The notes under the pieces: generated by a model
Databases searched by the model: none
Seen by the model: the letters and a program-made list of their open reading frames with translations, nothing else
What the model was told of the DNA's origin: nothing
Translations under genes and position numbers: made by a program
Shown: piece by piece, positions 43,619-51,648 of the stretch
How the letters are laid out: each line of letters starts with the position of its first letter
Position numbering within the stretch: the first letter of the stretch is position 1
From: Clostridium sp. LS
GTDB taxonomy: Bacteria; Bacillota; Clostridia; Clostridiales; Clostridiaceae
NCBI RefSeq assembly: GCF_002760435.1
Contig: NZ_AUUU01000067.1
Coordinates: 40,510 to 104,509 of the forward strand
Length of the DNA stretch: 64,000 nt
Direction of reading: 5' to 3'

Positions 43619-44908
43619 ATGAAAATATTATTTATTGCCTGCTACTCCCCATTAATAAATAATTCGGCTGCTATAGAAACTTTGCAGTATTTAAATAAAT
43701 TAAGTGAAATTAACAATAATGAAGTGCATCTTTTAACTGTTAATTTTCCTAAGGATTCAATATACTATGATGAAGCATTAAAAGCTATGATTGATGATAA
43801 GATAAAAATTCATATTATTGATGGTGGGATTGTCTTCAAGAAATTAATTCCTAGAAATAGCAGTGATTCTAATAATTCGTCTTTAAAAAATAATGGAGGC
43901 AGTAGAAAAATATTAAGAAAAATAAAAAATGCATTGGTAATTCCAGATATGTATTATGGATGGGCAAAGAAAGCTGGAGAATACGGAATACACTTAATGG
44001 AAAAAGAAAAATTTGATGTTATATTTTCAATGCATGAACCTCCATCATCTCATTTATGTGCCTATTATATAAAGAAGAAGTATAAGGATGTTCCATGGAT
44101 TACCTACTGGAGTGATCCTTGGCTTAAAGATTCTACAAGAGAAAAATCTTTTATAGTTAAGAAAATACTAGAAAAGAGTATGGAAAAGAATATTGTAAAT
44201 TTAGCAGATAGATTTATATTTGTTACAGATGCTAACAGGGATGAATATTTAAAAGATTATGAGATTTTAAATGATAAAAAGAAGACTTTTATTTTAAATA
44301 GAGGTTTTGATGCTAAATTATATGATAAGTTATCGCATGAAGAGACACCAAAGCTTATAAGTAAAGATAAAGTTAACATAATTTATACAGGTGAAATATT
44401 TTCTAAACTTAGAGATATAAAACCTTTTATTAAGGCTGTTGAAGAAATAAAGGAAGAGAGCCTCGAAGCCTACAACTTATTGAACATTTTGTTTTTTGGA
44501 AATATAGATGATATAGAGGGAAAAAAGAGATTGCAGAGTTTAGAAGCAGCTAATGTATCACCTAGAATACCATTTGATGAAGCTCTTAAATATATGCTTA
44601 ATGGAGATGTGCTACTTTTATTTGGAAATAAGAATTCTAAACAAATACCAGCAAAGATTTATGATTACTTTGGGGCTAAGGGGAGAATATTTGTAATATA
44701 TGGTGATAAAAATGATCCAATTAAAAGAGTAGTAGAAAATAATAAAAAATGTATTGTCACTGAAAACAATACTAAAGAAATAAAAGATAGGATTTATAAA
44801 TTAATTGAAATGCATAAAGATAATAAATTGCATTGTGATTCTGATAATAAATATGAATGGAATTCAATAGTAGAGAGGTTAAATAATATATTAGAGGGAA
44901 GTGATTAA
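43619..44908 (+). CDS. Glycosyltransferase, GT-B fold (family 4-like)
   Basis: 429 residues, no membrane helix. The N-terminal Rossmann-like domain starts MKILFIACYSPLINNSAAIETLQYL and includes DVIFSMHEPPSSH near 140 and WITYWSDPW near 160. The C-terminal domain contains ILNRGFDAKLY, NIIYTGEIFSKLRD and KQIPAKIYDYFGAKGRIFVI, the last resembling the sugar-nucleotide binding region of family 4 enzymes. Donor and acceptor are unknown. It directly abuts the next glycosyltransferase (stop codon followed at once by ATG), so they are co-translated. Confidence 0.8.
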   Translation: MKILFIACYSPLINNSAAIETLQYLNKLSEINNNEVHLLTVNFPKDSIYYDEALKAMIDDKIKIHIIDGGIVFKKLIPRNSSDSNNSSLKNNGGSRKILRKIKNALVIPDMYYGWAKKAGEYGIHLMEKEKFDVIFSMHEPPSSHLCAYYIKKKYKDVPWITYWSDPWLKDSTREKSFIVKKILEKSMEKNIVNLADRFIFVTDANRDEYLKDYEILNDKKKTFILNRGFDAKLYDKLSHEETPKLISKDKVNIIYTGEIFSKLRDIKPFIKAVEEIKEESLEAYNLLNILFFGNIDDIEGKKRLQSLEAANVSPRIPFDEALKYMLNGDVLLLFGNKNSKQIPAKIYDYFGAKGRIFVIYGDKNDPIKRVVENNKKCIVTENNTKEIKDRIYKLIEMHKDNKLHCDSDNKYEWNSIVERLNNILEGSD

Positions 44909-46072
44909 ATGCATATAATGGTCATTCCGTCTTGGTATTCTTCATCAAGAAACAAAGTTCATGGCAGTTTTTTTAAGGAACAATTTAAGGCTTTGGCAAA
45001 GAGTGGTGAAAAGATAACTGTTGCTTATAATGAAATTTGGCCAATTACCATGTTGGGTAAGATACATGAAAAGAGAAAAATAAATTTTAATATTGAAGAT
45101 AATTTGAGGACTTATAGATATAAAGATTATAATTACTTTCCTAAAAATCCGCTTATGTTTAGAAGTTTTAATAAAAGAATGGATATGCTCTATAAAGAAA
45201 TTGTTAAGAATGAGGGAAAAGTGGATATAATTCACGCTCATTCAGCTTTTTGGGGAGGAATTGCAGCTGCTTATATAAGCAAAAAATATAATATTCCTTT
45301 GGTTTTAACTGAGCATTCATCTCTTAAATATGCAAAGTATGTTAAAGATAGTTATAAAAAATATATTTATGAAGCTTATGAGAAAGCAGATTATTTAATT
45401 GCTGTTGGAAGTGGATTAAAAAAAGAGCTTTTAGAATATATTAACAAACCAATCGACATTATCCACAATATGGTTGATTTGAATTTGTTTTCTGTGGATA
45501 AAAATGTAATTAATGATAAAAATATGAATAAAGGCTTTGGATTTTTTTCCTGTGCCTTCCTTGAGGAAGGAAAAGGTATGGAAGATTTAATAAAGGCATT
45601 TGCAAAAACTTTTAAAAATGAAAATGTAACTTTAAGAATAGGTGGTGATGGAACCATTAAACCATCATTGGAAAAACTTATTAAAGAATTAAACATGGAA
45701 AATCAGATAAAGCTCTTAGGAGCTTTATCTAGAGAAGAAGTTTCTAATGAAATGAAGAAATGCGATGTTTTTGCTCTGCCATCGGAGCATGAAACTTTTG
45801 GTGTTGTATATATTGAAGCTCTTGCATGTGGAAAACCAGTAATTGGAGCTGATAATGGCGGAGCTGAAGATATAATAAATAAAGATAATGGAATAATAGC
45901 TAAAAAGAAAGATGTTGAGGATTTATCCAAAGCGTTAAGAAAAATAAGAGAGAATTATGAATTTTATGATAAACATAAGATAATTGAAGGAACTATTTTT
46001 AGCTATTCAGAAAAAGTGCTAGTTGATAAGCTAAAAGGAGTGTATAAAAAAGTATATGAAGGAAATAATTAA
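44909..46072 (+). CDS. Glycosyltransferase family 4
   Basis: 387 residues. The N-terminal acceptor domain has DIIHAHSAFWGGIAAAYISKKYNIPLVLTEHSS. The C-terminal donor domain has FFSCAFLEEGKGMEDLIKAF, LRIGGDGTIKPSLEKLI, and the family signature VFALPSEHETFGVVYIEALACGKPVIGADNGGAEDII with the E-x7-E motif near 290. Retaining GT4 enzymes transfer sugars from nucleotide donors. It begins directly after the preceding transferase and overlaps the following polymerase-like gene by 17 bases. Confidence 0.9.
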   Translation: MHIMVIPSWYSSSRNKVHGSFFKEQFKALAKSGEKITVAYNEIWPITMLGKIHEKRKINFNIEDNLRTYRYKDYNYFPKNPLMFRSFNKRMDMLYKEIVKNEGKVDIIHAHSAFWGGIAAAYISKKYNIPLVLTEHSSLKYAKYVKDSYKKYIYEAYEKADYLIAVGSGLKKELLEYINKPIDIIHNMVDLNLFSVDKNVINDKNMNKGFGFFSCAFLEEGKGMEDLIKAFAKTFKNENVTLRIGGDGTIKPSLEKLIKELNMENQIKLLGALSREEVSNEMKKCDVFALPSEHETFGVVYIEALACGKPVIGADNGGAEDIINKDNGIIAKKKDVEDLSKALRKIRENYEFYDKHKIIEGTIFSYSEKVLVDKLKGVYKKVYEGNN

Positions 46073-47297
46073 AAATATATATGATTTTTTAAATAAAAAA
46101 CTTTACTTTAAATTACTTTATTTATTTGTAAGTTTAACATATGTAACTATTTTAAAGCCTGCTGTACCTAAAATTTTATTGTTGGGAAATGTAGCACAAG
46201 TTTGGGGAATTCTTTTAATAATATTTTTGGTATTTGAAAATTATAAAAGAAGAAAAATATATAAATTTGATATACCTCTAGGAATATTCATGATCTTAAC
46301 ATTTATATTTACCATGATTGCGTACAGAAACATTGAAAATATTAAGATATGGATAGTTAATCTGCTTCTTTTTACAATAATCTTTAGTGTTGATGTTTTT
46401 AGAAATAGAAAAGTCTTAATTAAAGAGTTAAACATAATTACAGGTTTTTATGCAGTCTTTATGTTTATTGCGTCTTTAAGTTCTTTAATTATGAGATTTA
46501 CAGGAACGACTATTGAAATGGGTCAAGTTATATATGGAGGTACAAAAGGTGTTTTTGAAAATGAAAATGCCCTTGCAATAGCTTCTGCATTAGCACTTGT
46601 TATGTGTATATATCTTAACAGTATAGCTCAGAACCATAAACCAAAAATGTTTTGGACGGCTAATATGATCATACAGATAATCAATATGGTAGGAATAACT
46701 ATGATAGGCGGTCATGATGGAAGAAGTGCATTTCTAATTGTAGGTGGTGTTTTATATGCATTTATTTTTATGTTAAATAAGAGCAAATATTTTAGAATTG
46801 CATGTATATTAATACCAATAATTGCGGGAGGAGTTTTTTTAACTCATCAAAGTAACGTTAGGAATTTTACAAGCGGAAGAACAAGCCTTTGGCAGTCAGC
46901 AGCTATAGTAATAGAAAAGCATCCTTTAACTGGAGTTGGGTATAATGATCTTGTAGAAGCAGTAAGAAATGCTAGAGAAACTGATGATTTACCAGGATTA
47001 GATGCTGGAAGATTGCACAACGTATATGTAGAAACAGCAGCGGAAAATGGAATCATTTCATTGCTATTATTACTTACTTTTATAGTAATGATATTAACAT
47101 TTATTATACAGCATTTAGATAAATTACTTAGGAAGGAAAAACTGCAAATGACTACCTTGACTTCACTTGTAGTTGGAATTCTTATAGTAAATTTGTTTGA
47201 AAGCACTTTAATATATATAGTAAGCTTTATGTCAATGATATTTTGGATATACCTTGGATACTTAGTATCGATTTTAGATAATAAAAATATTGAATAA
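46056..47297 (+). CDS. O-antigen ligase / Wzy-like polymerase membrane protein
   Basis: 413 residues with about 10-12 membrane helices. A large loop near residues 245-330 holds the family-type segment TSGRTSLWQSAAIVIEKHPLTGVGYNDL, and the later RLHNVYVETAAENGIISLLLLL contains the conserved LHN-x3-E pattern of the O-antigen ligase (WaaL/Wzy) superfamily. Such proteins polymerise or attach lipid-linked glycans outside the membrane. Its start overlaps the upstream glycosyltransferase; AAGGAGTG lies about 14 bases before the ATG. It is the last gene of the cluster. Confidence 0.85.
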   Translation: MKEIIKNIYDFLNKKLYFKLLYLFVSLTYVTILKPAVPKILLLGNVAQVWGILLIIFLVFENYKRRKIYKFDIPLGIFMILTFIFTMIAYRNIENIKIWIVNLLLFTIIFSVDVFRNRKVLIKELNIITGFYAVFMFIASLSSLIMRFTGTTIEMGQVIYGGTKGVFENENALAIASALALVMCIYLNSIAQNHKPKMFWTANMIIQIINMVGITMIGGHDGRSAFLIVGGVLYAFIFMLNKSKYFRIACILIPIIAGGVFLTHQSNVRNFTSGRTSLWQSAAIVIEKHPLTGVGYNDLVEAVRNARETDDLPGLDAGRLHNVYVETAAENGIISLLLLLTFIVMILTFIIQHLDKLLRKEKLQMTTLTSLVVGILIVNLFESTLIYIVSFMSMIFWIYLGYLVSILDNKNIE

Positions 47298-47462
47298 TTT
47301 AAAATGATATGAGGCTATATATTTACTAAAATGCGAGGTCTCATGTCTTTATTAAGCTTGATTTAATTATTTTTATTTTAGTAGGATGTATAAATCATGA
47401 AGGATAATAAGCAAAATATATTTAATGAAGAAAAATCTAATATGATAGGGGCACAATAACAT

Positions 47463-48113
47463 ATGAAATTTTGTGATGAAAGTATTAATCAGTTTTTAGA
47501 AGAATTAGGATCAGATTTATCTGCACCAGGTGGAGGAAGTGTGGCTGGACTTATTGCTGCGTTATCTGCTGCACTAAATTCCATGGTGTATTCATTAACA
47601 ATAGGCAAAAAAAGTTATATGAGTTTAAGCGGTAGTGAAAAAGAACTCATTGCTAATTTTGAAAAGGAATCTAAAGAATTTACTGCAAGAAGTTTAGAAC
47701 TTATGGAAGAGGATAGAGAAAACTTCTTGAAATTAATGGATTCTTACAAACTTCCTAAAGATAGTGAAGAAGATAAGGAAAAAAGGAATTTAGCAATAAC
47801 GGAAAATACAATAAAATCAATGGAAGTACCATTAGTATTAGCAAGGGAATGTTTAGAATTTTATCAAAATCTAAATATCATGGCTAAATACGGGAATAAA
47901 ATGCTGCTATCAGATTTAGGTATTTCAGCTATTTTATTACACAGCGCAATAGAAAGCTCTATAATAAATGTTAAAGTAAATTTAAATGGACTAAGAAACG
48001 AGGAATTCTTTGAAAAGATTGATAATGAGTTAGTATGTATTATGAAAAAGTCAACTGAGGAAAAGAATTTAATTACCGAAGTTGTAAATAATATAATCTA
48101 TCCAAATTCATAA
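47463..48113 (+). CDS. fchA: Methenyltetrahydrofolate cyclohydrolase (FchA, cyclodeaminase fold)
   Basis: 216 residues, helical, normal length. The N-terminus FLEELGSDLSAPGGGSVAGLIAALSAALNSMV is the folate-binding signature of the cyclodeaminase/cyclohydrolase family, and the late segment SDLGISAILLHSAIESSIINVKVNL matches the family core. In clostridia the stand-alone protein hydrolyses 5,10-methenyl-THF in one-carbon metabolism; formiminoTHF cyclodeaminase is the alternative. Its neighbours are not folate genes. The exact start is uncertain by a few codons, since no strong ribosome binding site is near the ATG. Confidence 0.8.
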   Translation: MKFCDESINQFLEELGSDLSAPGGGSVAGLIAALSAALNSMVYSLTIGKKSYMSLSGSEKELIANFEKESKEFTARSLELMEEDRENFLKLMDSYKLPKDSEEDKEKRNLAITENTIKSMEVPLVLARECLEFYQNLNIMAKYGNKMLLSDLGISAILLHSAIESSIINVKVNLNGLRNEEFFEKIDNELVCIMKKSTEEKNLITEVVNNIIYPNS

Positions 48114-48132
48114 TATTAATTAAGGAATGTAA

Positions 48133-48180
48133 AAGAGGTATTTAGCAATGAATGTAACTTAGCTAAATACCTCTTATATT
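48133..48180. terminator. Bidirectional terminator between fchA and a small leftward gene
   Basis: AAGAGGTATTTAGC (48133-48146) and GCTAAATACCTCTT (48162-48175) form a perfect 14-base stem, followed by ATATTTTTA. It lies between convergent genes and can end both transcripts. Confidence 0.7.
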
Positions 48181-48187
48181 TTTACTT

Positions 48188-48340
48188 TTATTGTATTGGT
48201 TCACCATCAAAATTTTCGTATTCAGGATTATTTTTAGGATCTCCAACATTATCTTGATTAGCATGAAGCCGTTGTCTTCTTACACCTTTTTGCATAGGAT
48301 TGCTTGATCCAGGTTTATGTGGTCCATCTTTACGTGGCAT
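48188..48340 (-). CDS. Small basic protein of 50 residues, unknown function
   Basis: 50 residues starting MPRKDGPHKPGSSNPMQKG at 48340, with an excellent AAAGGAGG nine bases upstream. A longer upstream extension exists in frame but has no ribosome binding site. The protein is rich in Gly, Pro, Asn, Lys and Arg with no hydrophobic core (RRQRLHANQDNVGDPKNN), so it is probably unfolded. The composition would suit a small spore or nucleic-acid-binding protein, but I recognise no family. The strong ribosome binding site and terminator argue that it is a real gene. Confidence 0.65.
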   Translation of the reverse strand: MPRKDGPHKPGSSNPMQKGVRRQRLHANQDNVGDPKNNPEYENFDGEPIQ

Positions 48341-48362
48341 TAAATGCACCTCCTTTACTTTA

Positions 48363-48521
48363 GGCACACTCAAATAAATAACAAGTCCATCTACCAAGCC
48401 TATTTTCCATCATACTGCGTCAGCAGATTGCCCTAATATGCCCGCTATGAAACCAATCTACTTCCTTGTCTGATGAAAAATAATCATGGCATTTTGGACC
48501 TGTTATTTATTTTCATGTGCC
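48363..48521. repeat. 159-bp hairpin element with long terminal inverted repeats (MITE-like or structured RNA)
   Basis: Ends GGCACACTCAAATAAATAAC... and ...GTTATTTATTTTCATGTGCC are inverted repeats of about 27 bases; the core AAATAACAAGTCCA / TGGACCTGTTATTT matches at 13 of 14. Inside, TTTTCCATCA pairs with TGATGAAAA, and CAGATTG with CAATCT, so the whole element can fold into one long imperfect hairpin. It is more GC-rich than its surroundings and encodes nothing. A shorter relative is at 10104-10174. It sits upstream of the leftward small-protein gene. Confidence 0.7.
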
Positions 48522-48561
48522 TTATTTATTTTATGTTTATATGAAGTTTTGATACATTTTA

Positions 48562-48591
48562 TTGATAAATATTGTAGGTATAATGTATAAT
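48562..48591 (+). promoter_or_regulatory. Candidate promoter of the PH-like membrane protein gene
   Basis: TTGATA (48562-48567) and TATAAT (48586-48591) are 18 bases apart. Another TATAAT lies at 48579-48584. Start of transcription near 48598. Confidence 0.4.
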
Positions 48592-48669
48592 GTTTAGTAT
48601 AATAAGATATATTAAAAAAATGCATAGAGAATTATATATTGTTTTAATGATTCTAAGGAGGAATTGATA

Positions 48670-49167
48670 TTGGAAAATACTAAATTTCCTATTGTTATAA
48701 AGAAGAAAAATGGCATGATGATAGGTGTATCAATAATTGAAATAGTCATAGGAATAATTTTTGGAGCTACCCAGGGTGGAGTAAAAAGTGTTCTTTTGTG
48801 GGTATTTGTATTTACAGGAGTTGTAACTGCACTTTCGGTTTTAGTTGAATACAATCAAGATATAATAATTAAAGAAGATAAGATAGAATTTTATAAAAAT
48901 AATGATTTAATAAAAGAAATTAAATATAGCAGCATTAAATCTATTTTTATTGGCAGGGGAGAGGAAACTAAGAACAAAAAGAAGGATTTTTTTGCAATCG
49001 GTTTTAGTAGTGATAATAAAAAAAGTAGTAAGAATTCAAAAGAAGATACTTACTTAATTAATCCTATGTCTTACTCAGGACAAGATTTAAAGATGATAAA
49101 AAATATCATTACAATGAAAAATTCTTCTGTAGAAATAGGAGAAGATGTTGAGAAATTTATAAAATAA
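48670..49167 (+). CDS. Small membrane protein with two helices and a soluble beta domain
   Basis: 165 residues from the TTG at 48670, eight bases after AAGGAGG (48655-48661); another TTG at 48664 is too close. Two membrane helices lie at about 16-34 and 41-58 with almost no loop. The rest is cytoplasmic or external and starts with alternating strands (DIIIKEDKIEFYKNNDLIKEIKYSSIKSIFIGRG), like the bacterial PH-type domains behind paired helices. A Lys/Ser-rich disordered stretch and a final helix follow. Function unknown; single gene between terminators. Confidence 0.6.
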   Translation: MENTKFPIVIKKKNGMMIGVSIIEIVIGIIFGATQGGVKSVLLWVFVFTGVVTALSVLVEYNQDIIIKEDKIEFYKNNDLIKEIKYSSIKSIFIGRGEETKNKKKDFFAIGFSSDNKKSSKNSKEDTYLINPMSYSGQDLKMIKNIITMKNSSVEIGEDVEKFIK

Positions 49168-49178
49168 ATATGTAATTG

Positions 49179-49232
49179 AAAACCAGATATAAATAAGGAA
49201 AATCAGTTTCTTTATCTCTATCTGGTTTTTTT
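49179..49232. terminator. Bidirectional terminator between convergent genes
   Basis: AAAACCAGATA (49179-49189) and TATCTGGTTTT (49219-49229) form a perfect 11-base stem with a U-run on both strands. It serves the membrane protein gene and the leftward pdaA. Confidence 0.7.
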
Positions 49233-49233
49233 G

Positions 49234-50118
49234 CTATTGTGGTAAATCATTAAGTGATTTAAATTCATATCCTTCAGATTGCAATGTTTTAAGAACTTGC
49301 CCAAGTACTTTTGCATTGGTATCTGAAACTGCATGTAATAACATTATTGAACCAGGATGGGCACCTTTGCATATTTTTTCAATAGCATAAGCTTCAGATG
49401 GCTGATCTTTAACTAGCCAATCCTTGTATGCGAAGCTCCAAAAAATAGTTTTGTAGCCTAAATCTTTTGTCATTTTCAAAGATTTTTTTGAATATTTACC
49501 CATTGGAGGTCTAAAGAATTTAGGCATATCTTGCCCAATGAGTCCTTTATATGCATCTGCAACTCCATTAAGTTCAGCGTCGAACTTATTTTTATCAGAG
49601 ATCTTAGCAACTGATGGGTGATGAACAGTATGATTAGCAACGATATGTCCTTCATCAACCATTCTTTTAACCAAATCAGGTTGGGTATCAATGTATGGCT
49701 TAACAACAAAAAAAGCAGCTGGTACTTTGCATTCTTTAAGCACATCTAGAATTTTCCCAGTATTACCGTTTTCGTATCCTTCATCAAAGGTGAGATATAA
49801 AACTTTTTTTGAAGTATCGCCTAAGTAATAGGCAGCATTTTCACTAAGAAAACCTACTGATTCCTTTGGACCTTCAGCGACTTTGTCCTTTCCCTTCCCT
49901 ACATAATACCAGTTAAGTTCGCCTTCATCAGTAAAAGAAGAAAAAATTTCTTTTATATTATCAATGTCAAAAATATCACCAAGAACACCATCTTCTTGAA
50001 AGCATTCGTCTGAATCAACATTTTCTCCAATGGCTGCATTAACATATCTTGAAGGAGAAAGAGCAGCTATATTTAGGGCTAAAGAAAGAGCGGCTATAGG
50101 TTTTATTATTTTTTTCAT
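49234..50118 (-). CDS. pdaA: Polysaccharide deacetylase PdaA (muramic delta-lactam synthesis)
   Basis: 294 residues with a signal peptide (about 1-28, ending YVNA). The NodB-type domain covers about 95-290: motif 1 YLTFDEGYENGNTGKIL (TFDEG instead of TFDDG, as accepted in PdaA proteins), the metal histidines in ANHTVHHPS, motif 3 FFRPPMGKYSKKS and the late LLHAVSDTNA. PdaA deacetylates N-acetylmuramic acid on peptidoglycan during sporulation so that muramic-delta-lactam forms in the spore cortex. Length and motifs fit the family well. A spore-former is therefore implied. Ribosome binding site GGAGG precedes the start. Confidence 0.85.
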   Translation of the reverse strand: MKKIIKPIAALSLALNIAALSPSRYVNAAIGENVDSDECFQEDGVLGDIFDIDNIKEIFSSFTDEGELNWYYVGKGKDKVAEGPKESVGFLSENAAYYLGDTSKKVLYLTFDEGYENGNTGKILDVLKECKVPAAFFVVKPYIDTQPDLVKRMVDEGHIVANHTVHHPSVAKISDKNKFDAELNGVADAYKGLIGQDMPKFFRPPMGKYSKKSLKMTKDLGYKTIFWSFAYKDWLVKDQPSEAYAIEKICKGAHPGSIMLLHAVSDTNAKVLGQVLKTLQSEGYEFKSLNDLPQ

Positions 50119-50248
50119 TTTCTAACCTCCAATCTAAAAATATCTGAAATAGATATTATAATAGCACTTAATCATTCTTATTATTAGAAGTTTATTAAAG
50201 AATAATCGTGGTAAATTATACAAAGTGATTAACTTTGTTTTTAGTAAG

Positions 50249-50277
50249 TTGAAATAAAAGCGGTTCTAGAGTATAAT
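50249..50277 (+). promoter_or_regulatory. Predicted promoter of ychF
   Basis: TTGAAA (50249-50254) and a perfect TATAAT (50272-50277) with a 17-base spacer. Start of transcription near 50284, 41 bases before the gene. Confidence 0.65.
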
Positions 50278-50324
50278 TTTTAAAGGTATACTAAAAGTTA
50301 GAAGTAAGAAAGGAATGTACATAG

Positions 50325-51422
50325 ATGAAATTAGGTATGGTAGGTTTACCGAATGTAGGTAAAAGTACGTTGTTTAATGCAATAACAAAGGCTGGAGCTG
50401 AGTCAGCTAATTATCCATTCTGTACAATTGAACCAAATGTTGGTGTTGTAAGTGTTCCAGATAAAAGATTAGATGTTTTAGAACAAATGTATAATACAAA
50501 GAAAAAAGTATATACAGCAATAGAGTTTTATGATATAGCAGGATTAGTAAAAGGAGCTTCAAAGGGTGAAGGTTTAGGAAATAAGTTCTTATCTCATATT
50601 AGAGAAGTTGCTGCAATAGTTCATGTTGTTAGATGCTTTGATGATGGAAATGTTGTTCACGTTGAAGGTTCAGTAGATTCAATAAGAGATATTGAAACTA
50701 TAAATTTAGAATTAATCTTTTCAGATTTAGAAGTTTTAGAGAGAAGAATGGAAAAATCGTTAAAGCTTGTAAGATCAGGAGATAAGACTGCTAAATTTGA
50801 ATATGGAGTTATGGAAAGAGTTAAGGAACAGCTAGAAGCGAATAAGCCAGTTAGAACTTTAGAAGTTACAGAAGAAGAAAATGATTTTATAAAAGGTTTG
50901 TTTTTAATCACTTCAAAGCCTGTTTTATATGCATGTAACATTTCTGAAGACGATGTTATGGAAGGTAACTTTGATAATGATTATGTTAAAAAAGTAAAAG
51001 AATATGCAGCAGCTGAAAATTCAGAAGTAATGGTAATAAGTGCAAAAATTGAAGAAGAATTATCTGGACTTGAAGATGAAGAAAAAGCTGAAATGTTATC
51101 AGAATATGGTTTAGATGAATCAGGATTAGATAAGTTGGTAGAAACTAGTTATAGATTACTTGGACTTATGAGTTTCTTAACAGCAGGAGTTCAAGAAGTT
51201 AGAGCTTGGACAATCAGAAGAGGAACAAAAGCACCTCAAGCAGCAGGAAAAATTCACTCTGATATTGAAAGAGGATTTATTAGAGCAGAAGTAGTTGGAT
51301 ATGATGATTTAGTTGAATGTGGTTCTGAGGCAGCAGCCAAGGAAAAAGGAAAATTTAGACTTGAAGGAAAAGAATACGTAATGCAAGATGGAGATGTAGT
51401 TAACTTCAGATTTAATGTCTAG
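50325..51422 (+). CDS. ychF: YchF/OLA1-family P-loop ATPase
   Basis: 365 residues, full length. Motifs: G1 GLPNVGKSTLFNAIT, G2 region NYPFCTIEPNVGVV, G3 DIAGLVKGASKGEGLGNKFL and a G4-like NxxE (ACNISED), the change that makes this GTPase-fold protein prefer ATP. A coiled-coil insertion follows near 130-200, and the C-terminal TGS-like domain ends EGKEYVMQDGDVVNFRFNV. YchF binds ribosomes and is tied to translation and oxidative stress response. It has its own promoter and terminator. Confidence 0.95.
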   Translation: MKLGMVGLPNVGKSTLFNAITKAGAESANYPFCTIEPNVGVVSVPDKRLDVLEQMYNTKKKVYTAIEFYDIAGLVKGASKGEGLGNKFLSHIREVAAIVHVVRCFDDGNVVHVEGSVDSIRDIETINLELIFSDLEVLERRMEKSLKLVRSGDKTAKFEYGVMERVKEQLEANKPVRTLEVTEEENDFIKGLFLITSKPVLYACNISEDDVMEGNFDNDYVKKVKEYAAAENSEVMVISAKIEEELSGLEDEEKAEMLSEYGLDESGLDKLVETSYRLLGLMSFLTAGVQEVRAWTIRRGTKAPQAAGKIHSDIERGFIRAEVVGYDDLVECGSEAAAKEKGKFRLEGKEYVMQDGDVVNFRFNV

Positions 51423-51451
51423 AAAATAGTATCATTATTACATGGTTCAAC

Positions 51452-51490
51452 AAGAAAGTGAGATTTTAATTAATCTTACTTTCTTTTTTT
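51452..51490 (+). terminator. Terminator of ychF
   Basis: AAGAAAGTGAGATT (51452-51465) pairs with AATCTTACTTTCTT (51472-51485) at 13 of 14 positions plus one G-U, followed by a run of T. Confidence 0.8.
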
Positions 51491-51648
51491 AAACAAAAGT
51501 AGGTATTAACAAATTTAAAATTATAATCTAATTATTAATATATAATTACAATTGTATGAATCTTATACAAAATGTAGATTTTTGTAGCAAAGTTTGTTAA
51601 AATAGAGGGCAGTATAAGTTAATTACGAAAGTAAGGTGTGATATATTA

